Origin: Weissella paramesenteroides ATCC 33313
Lineage (GTDB): Bacteria; Bacillota; Bacilli; Lactobacillales; Lactobacillaceae
Length of the DNA: 64,000 nucleotides
Assembly: GCF_000160575.1 (NCBI RefSeq)
Contig: NZ_GG697129.1
Coordinates: 501,349 to 565,348 of the forward strand
Direction of reading: 5' to 3'
This document shows, in pieces, positions 17,084-26,233 of this stretch (positions are counted from its first letter, which is position 1; each line of letters opens with the position of its first letter). A program made the translations under genes and the position numbers. The notes under the pieces were generated by a model, which was given only the letters and a program-made list of their open reading frames with translations, was not told where the DNA came from and ran no database searches.

Positions 17084-17987
17084 AACTACCTCCCTGATTA
17101 ATCACATTGAGAAAGATAGACTCTAAATCAGATTCATCACGATCAAAGCGTTCAATTGTGATTGATGTTGCAAGCAACACAGCTAGGGCCTTTTTTGCAT
17201 TAACTGCAGATAATGAAATATTATGCTCCACAATGGTGTAGTCAATCCCTGCCATTGCCAATGCGTTCTCTGCTACCTTTTGCTCGCCTGATTTTACTTG
17301 AACGGTGTATGTTGTGATAACACGTTGCTTAATTTCATTTGGTGTACCATACTTTACAATTACCCCATCATGAATAAAACCTATATGATCAGAAAGTGCG
17401 TCAGCTTCATCTAGATATTGTGTCGTTAAAAAAACTGTTTTCCCTGCATCACGAATCTCACGAATCATTTGCCACAGTGCTAGTCGATTCTGCGGATCCA
17501 CACCCGTAGTTGGTTCATCTAGAAAAACAATTTGCGGATTACCGATTAGTGACATTGCAATGTCCAAACGGCGACGCATCCCGCCTGAATAAGTCTTCAC
17601 CTGACGATTCAAGAAGCTAGTTAAATCAAGTCGTTCAGCAAGGGTAGTGATTGCGGTCTTTCGATCTTTCACACCACGAAGTTGAGCAACTAGACGGAGA
17701 TTTTCCATACCGGAAAATTCACCATCAAGCGTAGCTGTTTGTGCATTCAAACTAATCAACTTACGAACACGATTACCATCTTGTATCGGATCTAAACCCA
17801 TAATCGATACTGTACCATGGTTAGGACGAGACAAGGTTGTCAAAATATTTATTAACGTACTCTTACCTGCACCATTGGCACCCAGCAAGGTGAAAACCTC
17901 ACCTTGTTCAACATCAAGATCAATTCCCTTAAGAACTGCTAATTTCCCAAAGTCTTTTCTTACACCACGTACTGTGATTGCTTTCAT
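17070..17987 (-). CDS. ABC transporter ATP-binding protein (DrrA-like)
   Basis: The 305-residue ATPase has Walker A GANGAGKSTLIN, signature YSGGMRRRLDIAMSL, Walker B IVFLDEPTTGVD and the switch His region (TQYLDEADALSD). The C-terminal extension (about residues 220-305) is the DrrA-type domain. Start overlaps the DUF1048 stop as ATGA, so it is coupled. It powers export with the adjacent permease. The substrate is likely a drug or antimicrobial, to which the PadR regulator would respond. Confidence 0.9.
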   Translation of the reverse strand: MKAITVRGVRKDFGKLAVLKGIDLDVEQGEVFTLLGANGAGKSTLINILTTLSRPNHGTVSIMGLDPIQDGNRVRKLISLNAQTATLDGEFSGMENLRLVAQLRGVKDRKTAITTLAERLDLTSFLNRQVKTYSGGMRRRLDIAMSLIGNPQIVFLDEPTTGVDPQNRLALWQMIREIRDAGKTVFLTTQYLDEADALSDHIGFIHDGVIVKYGTPNEIKQRVITTYTVQVKSGEQKVAENALAMAGIDYTIVEHNISLSAVNAKKALAVLLATSITIERFDRDESDLESIFLNVINQGGSYANN

Positions 17988-18331
17988 AATTTTTCAGCCT
18001 CTGCCACTTTCTGTCGCAATCGATTACGATACTTGATCAGCCACAGTTGTTCTGGATATTGTGCCATAATATTTTCGGCAAACTCTACTGGATCTTCACC
18101 AACAATTTGTCGAACAGAGACATTTTCAACTGAACTTTCTTGAAAAATATGTAGTACCTCTTCAAGAACTTCCATTGCTGCACCACTGCCAGCAAAATTC
18201 CAAATATACTTTGTTAATGCATTAACTGTCTCCGCGTAGGGTACTGGTAATGCTTGGGTATCCTTCAAAAATTGCTTATATCGTTTCTTATCGGCAAGCA
18301 TATTGTGAATACTATTTTTAATATCAGTCAT
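17984..18331 (-). CDS. DUF1048 family protein
   Basis: The 115-residue helical protein has the DUF1048 pattern (KKRYKQFLKDTQALPVPYAE, YIWNFAGSGAAM, ending in a basic helix). Members are almost always encoded between a PadR regulator and an ABC efflux pair, exactly as here: 8-base overlap with padR upstream and 4-base overlap with the ATPase downstream. AAGGAG precedes the ATG. The role is unknown. Confidence 0.85.
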   Translation of the reverse strand: MTDIKNSIHNMLADKKRYKQFLKDTQALPVPYAETVNALTKYIWNFAGSGAAMEVLEEVLHIFQESSVENVSVRQIVGEDPVEFAENIMAQYPEQLWLIKYRNRLRQKVAEAEKL

Positions 18332-18653
18332 TATTTTGCTCCTTCAATTCATTCATTATGGTCACTAAGAAAGTCCATTTTTGCCAAAATTCTTGTAAAT
18401 AAACCTGTCCTGCTGCATTAAGTGTGTAAAACTTGCGAGGTGGCCCAAGCTCAGACTTACGACGATCTACATTGAGTAGTCCTTTTTTCTCTAGTCGCAA
18501 GAGCATTGTATAAACGGTTCCCTCAACAATATCCTCAAAGCCTAAACTATTCAGATAGGTGGTAATCTCGTAACCATACGTTTCACCATGGTCTATACGT
18601 TGAAGTACTATACCTTCCAGCGCACCTTTCAGTAATTCAGTCAAACCTTTCAA
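18324..18653 (-). CDS. PadR-family transcriptional regulator
   Basis: The chosen start is the TTG at 18653, six bases after AGAGGTG; this gives a 109-residue protein beginning (M)KGLTELLKGALEG, the usual PadR N-terminus. The ATG further upstream at 18704 has no suitable site and adds a non-conserved tail. The winged helix contains GETYGYEITTYLN and VEGTVYTMLLRLEKKGLL, the PadR recognition helix region. It most likely represses the whole efflux operon through the inverted repeat at 18718-18763. Confidence 0.85.
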   Translation of the reverse strand: MKGLTELLKGALEGIVLQRIDHGETYGYEITTYLNSLGFEDIVEGTVYTMLLRLEKKGLLNVDRRKSELGPPRKFYTLNAAGQVYLQEFWQKWTFLVTIMNELKEQNND

Positions 18654-18717
18654 TCTTTTCACCTCTATAAAATGAGTTTTATAGCTCTTATGCCACAGCA
18701 ACATTAGTAAATTTTTA

Positions 18718-18763
18718 GCTACTATTTATTGCTAGGTACCAGTACATAGTAATAAATAGTAGC
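18718..18763. promoter_or_regulatory. Perfect 13-bp inverted repeat, probable PadR operator
   Basis: GCTACTATTTATT at 18718-18730 is repeated exactly, inverted, as AATAAATAGTAGC at 18751-18763, with a 20-base spacer that contains GGTACC and GTAC. It lies about 65 bases upstream of the PadR start. There is no T-tract, so an operator is more likely than a terminator. Confidence 0.6.
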
Positions 18764-18923
18764 AGACATGTCAATAATTAACTCCAAAAATGTTCTATAA
18801 AGATTATTTTTAACAATGCATTAAAATACATTTTTTTGTATATTTTTCAATTTTACCTGCACAATTCTACAAAAGCATGTATAATACTATTAAAATAAAA
18901 TGAGAATTTATGGGGGATTTCAC

Positions 18924-20072
18924 ATGACACGTAGCCTTTCAAAATTATTTCAAAATCCAGCACCTAATATTATGTCTGATATTGGTAAGAATGCTGCACT
19001 AATGACCGATGTCATTAATCTGTCTATTGGTGATCCAGATATGACGACCCCGGCACCAATTTTAAATGCTGCTGAAGAAGCTTTAGCTGCTGGGAAAACA
19101 CATTATACGGCTAGTGATGGTGATCCAGAATATCTTGAATCGATCATTAACTTTTATCAAAAGAAGTTCAACCTAACCTATGCCAAAGAAAATGTTCGTG
19201 CAACCGTTGGCGCCGGGCACGCAACGTTCTTAGCTTTTGGTGCTATTTTAAATCCAGACGATGAAGTGATTATCTTTGCACCTTACTTCTCGCCTTATGA
19301 GGTTCAAATTGAAGCCCACCACGGAAAAGTTGTTGTTGTCAATTGCACGGCCGAAAACAACTTCCAACCAACGAAAGCTGACATTGCCGCCGCAATTACC
19401 GACAAAACGAAAGCAATTTTAGTTAATACACCAAACAATCCAACTGGTGCTGTTTATGATCAGGAGACACTACAAGCATTAGCCGACTTAGCAAAAGAAC
19501 ACGACATCTACTTACTTGCTGACGAAGTTTATTGGCCATTTGTTTATGGTGACAATGATTTTGTTCCGCTAGAGGCTCTTGCGCCAGAACATACCTTAGT
19601 AACTGGATCTTTGTCAAAAGTATTCGCAATGACAGGCTTTAGAATTGGTTATTTAATTGGTCCTGCGGATGTCGTAGCTGCAGCTGGACTGCTAAATGAG
19701 GGCATTGATTTTTCTGCACCGAGCGTTTCTCAGGCAGCTGGTGCTTATGGACTACAACACATTGACGAAATTACACCAGCACTCAAAGCACAATTTGGTG
19801 AGCGTTTAGAGTACGTGGCAACTGAGTTGAACAAATTACCTTGGTTAAATATCTTGCCAGTTGCTGGCAGCATCTATCTTTTTGCTGATATTTCTGCCAC
19901 TGGCATGGATGATATTAAATTCAGTAATTACCTACTTGAACAAGCTGGGGTGTTAGTTATTCCTGGTCAAGCATTCGGAGATGCTGGTAAAGGATACATC
20001 CGTATTGCGGTCACACAAGACATGGCTACTCTTGAAAAGGCAGTTCAGGCTTTTTCAAAGCTATCATTTTAA
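18924..20072 (+). CDS. Class I/II aminotransferase (module 2)
   Basis: The 382-residue PLP enzyme starts at the ATG at 18924 behind GGGGG. Key motifs are NTPNNPTGAVYD, LADEVYWPFVY and the Schiff-base lysine in SLSKVFAMTGFRIGY. It is not a close copy of the module 1 enzyme at 7030: the core motifs differ (SLSKVFAMTGFRIGY against GVSKSHAMTGWRIGL). Next to it, 31 bases downstream, is a D-2-hydroxyacid dehydrogenase, so the pair would convert an amino acid to a D-2-hydroxy acid through its keto acid. The amino acid is not determined. Confidence 0.85.
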   Translation: MTRSLSKLFQNPAPNIMSDIGKNAALMTDVINLSIGDPDMTTPAPILNAAEEALAAGKTHYTASDGDPEYLESIINFYQKKFNLTYAKENVRATVGAGHATFLAFGAILNPDDEVIIFAPYFSPYEVQIEAHHGKVVVVNCTAENNFQPTKADIAAAITDKTKAILVNTPNNPTGAVYDQETLQALADLAKEHDIYLLADEVYWPFVYGDNDFVPLEALAPEHTLVTGSLSKVFAMTGFRIGYLIGPADVVAAAGLLNEGIDFSAPSVSQAAGAYGLQHIDEITPALKAQFGERLEYVATELNKLPWLNILPVAGSIYLFADISATGMDDIKFSNYLLEQAGVLVIPGQAFGDAGKGYIRIAVTQDMATLEKAVQAFSKLSF

Positions 20073-20103
20073 ATCAGGGTTTAATCACTAAGAGGGATGT
20101 TTA

Positions 20104-21099
20104 ATGAAGAAGGTTTTACTGTACAACATCATGGACGATGAAGCTGCTGTTATCAAAGAATGGATAAAAACACATCCTGATGTTGAAGTTCATTCAAATA
20201 AAGTTACTTTAAATCCTGATACCGTTGATTTGGCCAAAGGATATGACGGTATTTCTACTGAACAAGATAATCTAATTGATAACCCAATTGTCTATCAAAA
20301 GTTACATGAATTTGGTATTAAACAAATCACCTTACGTATTACTGGTTACGATACGATTGATTTGGACTTAGCCACTCAATATCAATTAAAAGTCACCAAT
20401 GTACCGGCTTATTCACCCCGTTCTGTATCTGAAATGGTCTTAACCCAGGTCATGTGGCTACTACGTCATTTAAATGTTGCGCAGCCTCGAATGCATGCCT
20501 ACAATTTTACATGGGATGGCTTGCAGGCGCGTGAAATTCATGATTTAACGGTCGGTATTATTGGTGCCGGCAAAATAGGTAGTGAGGTGGCACGTATTTT
20601 CAAAGCGCTGGGTGCAACTGTCATTGCTGCTGATCCAATCCACCGACCAGAACTCAACAGTGTCTTAAAGTATGTTGATCATGAGACTGTCTATAAAGAA
20701 GCTGATATTATTACAACCCATACGCCATTATTAAAAAGCACTTATCACCTGTTTAATGAATCAGTATTTAAACAGATGAAATCTAACGCCATTTTCATCA
20801 ACGCTTCACGTGGTGCTGTGGTAGATACCCCCGCTTTAATTGCTGCTTTAAAAAATCATGAGATCACTGCCGCCGGTTTGGACACGATTGAAGGTGAAGC
20901 AAACATATTTAGTGGTGATTTCTCAGAAACACCATTCGAAAACGACTATTTGAAAACCGTTTTAGAATTACCAAATGCCATTATCACGCCACACATTGGT
21001 TTCTATACGGATAATGCCATTCGCAATATGGTTGAAATTTCTATGAAGGATATGTTGACTATTATTGATGGAAATACCAGCGAACACGAACTGAATTAG
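20104..21099 (+). CDS. D-lactate/D-2-hydroxyacid dehydrogenase (module 2)
   Basis: The 331-residue enzyme is a clear paralogue of the protein at 6038 (both end TSEH near the C-terminus and share NVPAYSPRSV). NAD-binding motif GIIGAGKIGSEVARIF, catalytic Arg (NASRGAVVDT), Glu (EGEANIF) and His (ITPHIGFYT) are present. AGAGGGATG precedes the ATG. Being co-transcribed with an aminotransferase suggests a role with branched-chain or aromatic keto acids, although D-lactate activity is also possible. Confidence 0.88.
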   Translation: MKKVLLYNIMDDEAAVIKEWIKTHPDVEVHSNKVTLNPDTVDLAKGYDGISTEQDNLIDNPIVYQKLHEFGIKQITLRITGYDTIDLDLATQYQLKVTNVPAYSPRSVSEMVLTQVMWLLRHLNVAQPRMHAYNFTWDGLQAREIHDLTVGIIGAGKIGSEVARIFKALGATVIAADPIHRPELNSVLKYVDHETVYKEADIITTHTPLLKSTYHLFNESVFKQMKSNAIFINASRGAVVDTPALIAALKNHEITAAGLDTIEGEANIFSGDFSETPFENDYLKTVLELPNAIITPHIGFYTDNAIRNMVEISMKDMLTIIDGNTSEHELN

Positions 21100-21127
21100 A
21101 CAAAACAATATTAATTGTTAGAGAGAA

Positions 21128-21173
21128 AAAGAGTATCAAGCCACCGATTAAAGTCAGTAGTTTGATACTCTTT
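21128..21173. terminator. Bidirectional terminator
   Basis: AAAGAGTATCAA and TTGATACTCTTT pair perfectly around a 22-base loop, between the dehydrogenase and a convergent gene. Confidence 0.75.
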
Positions 21174-21241
21174 ACTTGTGTTCCAAAAGATTGCAGCAGA
21201 TTGTCACACGCTCATTTCAAATGTTCCCATTCTTTATGTTA

Positions 21242-21997
21242 TTACACGACTGTCCAGTCATGAATCGTTCGATCATCTGGCCCCTTAAATACCAACCACG
21301 AGTTAGTGCCACCAAAATACAAAAACAACCCAATTTCGTTGACACTTTTAAGGACAATGTCTTTAGTAGTAATGAATGTTTCGGGGTCAAAAGCATCAGC
21401 ATGTTCTGCACGTATTTGTTTCGCAAAACGTGCATCAACACCTAAGCCACCATCAGCTTTCAATGGGGCATCTGCCAGCATTTTAGCACCAGCTACTAAA
21501 CGCATCTCATGACGCTTTTGCCAGTAGATGGTTGCTTTGGTACCAATAAAATCAGTATTGAAAGGTACGTCGGCCATAGCAGACTTGAAGCGATGTTGCG
21601 CCTTGGTTGGCTTTCTCTTCTTTTTTGCCACCGTAATACCTAATAATGCGAATAGCGGTACAACTTCATGCCAGTATGCCGTGGCAGACTGACGCTGATC
21701 ATCTGTTAATTGGCCAGTCATTGACGATTCTAACTTTAACTTAGCTTCAGCGGCAAGTTCATCAATATAGAGCGCAATCGTGTTAGTTTCTATGTTTGTT
21801 GGCGGGGTAATGATAGCTACCCGCGTGAGCGTTTCATCACCAGGCACCTGATCAATACTAATTAATTGCTCATTTTTAAAATACAATGTAACAGCGTTAA
21901 TACTCGGTTCTGGCACTTTATTGGTTAAGCCAATTTGGCCATCCCCAAGTGAAATGGTCAGTGTCATATCAGTATAATCCGTATTAATGGCAGTCAT
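21242..21997 (-). CDS. Unknown protein
   Basis: The 251-residue protein has GAAAGG before its ATG and normal codon use, so it is a real gene. No membrane segment or signal peptide is visible. The middle is basic (VAKKKRKPTKAQHRFK, about residues 124-139) and the end is a conserved-looking beta-rich motif (GLFLYFGGTNSWLVFKG then DRTIHDWTVV). An N-terminal part (residues 1-110) looks like a beta-strand-rich domain. I do not recognise a named family. It is monocistronic between two bidirectional terminators. Confidence 0.75.
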   Translation of the reverse strand: MTAINTDYTDMTLTISLGDGQIGLTNKVPEPSINAVTLYFKNEQLISIDQVPGDETLTRVAIITPPTNIETNTIALYIDELAAEAKLKLESSMTGQLTDDQRQSATAYWHEVVPLFALLGITVAKKKRKPTKAQHRFKSAMADVPFNTDFIGTKATIYWQKRHEMRLVAGAKMLADAPLKADGGLGVDARFAKQIRAEHADAFDPETFITTKDIVLKSVNEIGLFLYFGGTNSWLVFKGPDDRTIHDWTVV

Positions 21998-22066
21998 CGT
22001 TTTTCCTTTCGCGCATGGTGTTTGACATTAAATGAACACTTGAATTATGTTAGTATTCTACAATAA

Positions 22067-22110
22067 AAAAGCGGCAAAATGAAGTTAAAGAACTTCGTTT
22101 TGCCGCTTTT
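22067..22110. terminator. Bidirectional terminator
   Basis: AAAAGCGGCAAAA and TTTTGCCGCTTTT form a long stem with inner GAAGTT/AACTTC pairing. It stands upstream of the unknown protein gene and downstream of the purine permease gene, both on the minus strand, and mainly ends the permease transcript. Confidence 0.9.
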
Positions 22111-22126
22111 GTTTCACGTGAAACTA

Positions 22127-23434
22127 TTAACCATTCGTTTGTAAGATGTAAACAAATATAATGAAGATCAATCCTAAGGCATACATGATAGGATGAACTT
22201 TCTTACCACGTCCTGTCACTAGCATCAACAATGGATAAACGATAAATCCTAAGGCGATACCATCAGAAATTGAATATGACAATGGCATACCCAAAATAGT
22301 TAGGAATGATGCTGCAGCAACTGGGAAGTCATTCCAATCAATTGCTGACAAATTACTAGCCATCAAAATTCCAACAATAATCAATGCTGGTGCAGTCACA
22401 TTAGATGTCACAACTACTAGCAATGGTGAGAAGAACAATGACAACAACAAGAAGATTCCTGTAAAGAATGATGTCAATCCTGTACGACCACCAATAGCAA
22501 TTCCTGTTGATGATTCAACATAAGCTGTTGTTGGTGATGTTCCCAAAAGTGAACCACCCAACATACCAATGGCGTCGGCCATCAATGCTTTACCAGCACG
22601 TGGTAATTCGTTGTTTACCAAGAATCCACCAGAACGAGCAATTCCAATCAATGAACCAGCTGTATCAAAGAACGCAACTAACAAGAATGTTAGAATAACT
22701 GGTATCATTTGCCAAGTGAACACATCTTTTAATCCAAAAATAGCTTGTCCAAAAGTTGGTGCCAAGCTTGGTACACCAGAAACAATTGATGAAGGCAATG
22801 GAATCAATCCTGTTACCAAACCAATGATTGAAGTTGTAACCATACCAATAAAAATTGCCCCTGGTACCTTACGAGCATATAATGCAAAAGTAATTAACAC
22901 ACCAGCAATCGTTAGCAAGACTTTAGGATCACTCCAATTACCCCAACCAATAATCGTTGATTTATTAGCAGCAATTAAACCACCATCAACCAATCCAATC
23001 ATGGCAATGAAAAGTCCAATACCACCAGCAATGGCAGCCTTTAAGTCCGCTGGAATCGCATTAATGATCGTTTCACGAATTTTGAAAACGGTCAATAGCC
23101 AGAAAATAACACCGGCAACAAAGACACCAGCTAAAGCTGTTTGCCATTTTACGCCCATGCCAATAACAACACTGTAAGCGAAGAAGGCATTGATACCAAG
23201 TCCAGGAGCAATTGCAAATGGATACTTTGCAACAACACCCATAAAGATGGTTGCAATAGCAGCAATTAGACCCGTTGCAACAAAGACAGCATTTTTGTCC
23301 ATACCTGTTGCGCCAAGTACTGAAGGGTTAACGAATAAAATATAAGCCATCGATAGGAAAGTTGTTAAACCTGCTAGTAACTCAGTTTTAACAGATGTTC
23401 CTGACTCAGACAGCTTGAAGTAACGTTCAAACAT
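22127..23434 (-). CDS. NCS2-family adenine/guanine/hypoxanthine permease (AzgA/PbuG-like)
   Basis: The 435-residue protein starts at the ATG at 23434 (MFERYFKLSE), with AAGGGG upstream; this N-terminus is typical of AzgA-type permeases. Around 12-14 hydrophobic segments carry GLTTFLSMAYILFVNP, IAPGLGINAFFAYSV and GTSPTTAYVESSTGI, the NCS2 helix 3 and 10 motifs. It takes up purine bases by proton symport. Two CGAAC half-sites upstream resemble PurBoxes, and no purine riboswitch is visible. Confidence 0.9.
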   Translation of the reverse strand: MFERYFKLSESGTSVKTELLAGLTTFLSMAYILFVNPSVLGATGMDKNAVFVATGLIAAIATIFMGVVAKYPFAIAPGLGINAFFAYSVVIGMGVKWQTALAGVFVAGVIFWLLTVFKIRETIINAIPADLKAAIAGGIGLFIAMIGLVDGGLIAANKSTIIGWGNWSDPKVLLTIAGVLITFALYARKVPGAIFIGMVTTSIIGLVTGLIPLPSSIVSGVPSLAPTFGQAIFGLKDVFTWQMIPVILTFLLVAFFDTAGSLIGIARSGGFLVNNELPRAGKALMADAIGMLGGSLLGTSPTTAYVESSTGIAIGGRTGLTSFFTGIFLLLSLFFSPLLVVVTSNVTAPALIIVGILMASNLSAIDWNDFPVAAASFLTILGMPLSYSISDGIALGFIVYPLLMLVTGRGKKVHPIMYALGLIFIIFVYILQTNG

Positions 23435-23559
23435 GTAGATCAGACCCCTTAATAAAAAATTCAATTTTAAAACAACCACACTATTGTATTATATTTACCC
23501 GTAAAAAATCAAAGAGTATCTTATTTTTTTCGTAAATTAAGAGATGAATAGGCTTACAA

Positions 23560-23590
23560 AACGAACTTTAAGCATCTTTTCCCGAACGAT
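23560..23590. promoter_or_regulatory. Possible PurBox pair upstream of the purine permease
   Basis: AAACGAACTTT and TCCCGAACGAT each contain a CGAAC core and are separated by 16 bases, the spacing expected for PurR boxes. They are about 130 bases upstream of the permease start. The match is suggestive only. Confidence 0.3.
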
Positions 23591-23617
23591 GAACGTCAAA
23601 CCACCTTTGCCCTAATT

Positions 23618-24904
23618 TCATTCAATTTTATCCAACGCTTGCTGCAGATCAGCAATCAAATCATCAACATTTTCAACACCAACCGATACACGAATTAAAT
23701 CAGGCGTTGTTCCTGTTGCCAATAACTCTTCTTCACTTAATTGCGCATGGGTCGTTGATGCAGGATGAATGATCAATGATTTCGCATCGGCTACATTAGC
23801 TAGCAATGAAAATAGTTTCAAATTCTTGATCAGTTCTTTACCAGCCACTTCGCCTCCTTTAAGTCCAAGTGTGAAAATTGACGTCACCCCATTTGGAAAG
23901 TATTTTTCAGCTAGTGCATGGTACTTATTGTCTGGCAACCCCGGATAATTGATCCAAGCAACCTTATCATGATGACTCAAAAATTCAACAATCTTCTTTG
24001 TGTTAGAAACATGTCGTTCAACACGTAATGACAATGATTCCAATCCTTGAAGCAATAAGAAAGAATTAAATGGTGAAATCGTTGCTCCTAAATCACGTAA
24101 TGATTCGGCACGTACTTTAGTTGTAAAGGCAGCTGGTGCTAAATCAGCAAAGACCAAGCCATCATATTGATCGTTTGGTTCGATAAAGCCTGGATAGCGA
24201 CCACTCTTGCGATAATCGAATTTACCATCTTCAACAATGACACCGCCCATGGTTGTACCATGTCCACCAATAAATTTTGTTGCTGAATGAATCACAATAT
24301 CGGCACCATGCTCTAACGGACGAACTAAATAAGGTGTGCCGAAAGTATTATCTACTAGTAATAGCACACCATTTTCATGCGCAACTTCTGCTACCGCTTC
24401 AAAATCAATCAGGTTGATTCCTGGATTACCAATACTTTCAATATAGACAGCCTTTGTATGCTCATTAATCGCATCCCCAAAGTTTTTGGGATCATCTGGA
24501 TCAACAAAGTGTGTCTTAATGCCCAATTTTGGCAATGTGACATTAAATAAATCGTATGTTCCACCATACAAAGTACTGGCCGCAACGATCTCATCACCTT
24601 CACCAGCAATATTAAGAATAGCTGCCGTAATTGCCGCAGCTCCCGTTGCCAAAGTCACGCCTGCCGTACCATGTTCTAAGGCAGCAACCCGTTTATCAAC
24701 CACATCGGTTGTCGGATTCGTTAAACGAGTATAAATATTGCCTGGTTCAGTCAACCCAAATCGACCCGCTGCTTGTTCAGGATCCTTAAATACGTATGAT
24801 GTTGTCTGGTAAATTGGTACTGCGCGTGCCCCTGTTTCATCAACTGTCTGTCCCGCATGAACTTGTAATGTTTCAAAGTGTAGATTTTGATTTTCTTCTG
24901 TCAT
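23618..24904 (-). CDS. metY: O-acetylhomoserine sulfhydrylase
   Basis: The 428-residue PLP enzyme starts at the ATG at 24904, which overlaps the metA stop codon as ATGA; the longer frame would run far into metA. Motifs include [32 protein letters not shown] and the PLP lysine in [14 protein letters not shown]-acetylhomoserine plus sulfide gives homocysteine. It follows metA in one operon under a Met T-box, giving direct sulfhydrylation as a path to homocysteine. The window also has the transsulfuration pair metI/metC. Confidence 0.9.
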   Translation of the reverse strand: MTEENQNLHFETLQVHAGQTVDETGARAVPIYQTTSYVFKDPEQAAGRFGLTEPGNIYTRLTNPTTDVVDKRVAALEHGTAGVTLATGAAAITAAILNIAGEGDEIVAASTLYGGTYDLFNVTLPKLGIKTHFVDPDDPKNFGDAINEHTKAVYIESIGNPGINLIDFEAVAEVAHENGVLLLVDNTFGTPYLVRPLEHGADIVIHSATKFIGGHGTTMGGVIVEDGKFDYRKSGRYPGFIEPNDQYDGLVFADLAPAAFTTKVRAESLRDLGATISPFNSFLLLQGLESLSLRVERHVSNTKKIVEFLSHHDKVAWINYPGLPDNKYHALAEKYFPNGVTSIFTLGLKGGEVAGKELIKNLKLFSLLANVADAKSLIIHPASTTHAQLSEEELLATGTTPDLIRVSVGVENVDDLIADLQQALDKIE

Positions 24905-25767
24905 AAATTTTTCACGACTTTCTTTTGCATAACTTGCCCTACCCAATTCCGATAAAATTGACGGCTAGTGGTAAGCCAAGAATAGTTGACCTGTTCTTTG
25001 GAGTCATTTAAATAGTAATTGTGTGGTGGATCAACTACTAAACCACGCTGATAATCACGCTGATACTCCCGATCTAAAGTATATTGCGTGTACTCCGGAT
25101 GCCCTGTCACAAACACTGCATTAGTCAACGAGTCTGCCAAAACCATTGGTCCAACTTCTGGTGCTGAAGCTATCACCTCAAGTTCACTTGGCAGTCCTGA
25201 TTGTGGCAAAACAAGATCAGTGTGGCGTGACTGCGGCATTCGAAAAAGCCCTCCAGCACCAAAGCCATAAATTAAATGTGACTTGCTAAGGATGGTATCC
25301 GCTGCAAAAACACCACTAAGTTTGCGTGCCCGTAGTGCTTTTTGAAAACCATACTGTTGATATAATGCTGCCTGAGCTGCCCAACATTCATAGATGACGG
25401 GTACTTTTTGTTCACTAAAGCTCGTGAAGACTGCTTGTAGTTCGTGCCAGTAATCCACCATCTCAAATGGTAATTTTTCTACTGGTGCTCCGGTAACTAT
25501 CCAACCATCCATTCTCTGTTTCAACCCATTCGACAACGTTTCATAATGGCTTTTAACAACAGCTGCTGAACTATATCTAAATTGATGTGTTTCAGGATAA
25601 AAAAAGGATAGCGCAACATTTTGTTCACTCTGACTGAGCAAGCTAATAAATTGTTCTTCTGTCTCTTGCCTGTTTGGCATTAAATTAATAATGCCGATTT
25701 CCAATGTTTGTATTGGTACTTCATCATGCGCCTTTTTAGATAAGCCATTTCTTAAATATACAGTCAT
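24901..25767 (-). CDS. metA: Homoserine O-acyltransferase (MetA/HTS family)
   Basis: The 288-residue enzyme has the MetA core: [31 protein letters not shown], catalytic Cys in [11 protein letters not shown] and His/Glu in VTGHPEY. It acylates homoserine with acetyl-CoA (most Gram-positive members) or succinyl-CoA. Its pairing with an O-acetylhomoserine sulfhydrylase suggests acetyl. It is preceded by a Met T-box leader and overlaps metY by four bases, so the pair is regulated by tRNA-Met charging. The usual family N-terminus is present from [14 protein letters not shown]. Confidence 0.9.
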   Translation of the reverse strand: MTVYLRNGLSKKAHDEVPIQTLEIGIINLMPNRQETEEQFISLLSQSEQNVALSFFYPETHQFRYSSAAVVKSHYETLSNGLKQRMDGWIVTGAPVEKLPFEMVDYWHELQAVFTSFSEQKVPVIYECWAAQAALYQQYGFQKALRARKLSGVFAADTILSKSHLIYGFGAGGLFRMPQSRHTDLVLPQSGLPSELEVIASAPEVGPMVLADSLTNAVFVTGHPEYTQYTLDREYQRDYQRGLVVDPPHNYYLNDSKEQVNYSWLTTSRQFYRNWVGQVMQKKVVKNL

Positions 25768-25797
25768 AATGACATCACACCTCCTTTATCCAACAAA

Positions 25798-26080
25798 TAA
25801 AAAACCTTCACCCTGTATCATTAAAAAAGTACAGGGCGAAGATTTCGTGTTACCACCTGATTTTCCTATTCGTTCACACAAATAGGCTCATTAAGTTCAC
25901 TATGCAAGTAAACTCGGTATTTTTAACGTGTACCACTCCGAAAGTATCAGCCCATCGACCGATATTCTGACTCTAAGTTCATCTTCACTACTCACATGTA
26001 TCGTCCATCTCACCAATTGGACTTCTCTGTCTACTAGTTTATAGCTACTCTTCTTTTCATAGTCTCATTTATTTTTAATT
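25798..26080 (-). promoter_or_regulatory. T-box leader (Met) for metA-metY
   Basis: On the minus strand the leader carries the T-box core AGGTGGTAACACG (complement near 25846-25858) and an intrinsic terminator (CTTCGCCCTGTA/TACAGGGTGAAG plus a T-run, 25798-25841). Stem I contains GAAGATGAACTTAGAGTC, whose ATG triplet aligns with the same triplet in the other two Met leaders here. Uncharged tRNA-Met should pair there and cause antitermination of metA-metY. Confidence 0.9.
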
Positions 26081-26087
26081 TTTCTCA

Positions 26088-26116
26088 TACTAACATCACC
26101 CTTTTTGATTGTCAAA
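26088..26116 (-). promoter_or_regulatory. Promoter of the metA T-box leader
   Basis: TTGACA (minus, 26116-26111) and TAGTAT (26093-26088) are spaced by 17 bases, a near-consensus sigma-A promoter just upstream of the T-box leader. Confidence 0.75.
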
Positions 26117-26233
26117 TATTTTTGAAAATGCCCATTTATTTTAATTCGCACGCAAATCATAAAAACTCATCAATCACTTTATCAAAAGTTTGTTAGAATG
26201 AACACGAAGGTTATTTATTCTAGAGGTATTTTT

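Noticed and set aside
22569..23177. Long plus-strand frame of 202 codons inside the purine permease
   Set aside because: It is an antisense shadow with no ribosome site and biased composition; the NCS2 protein is unambiguous.
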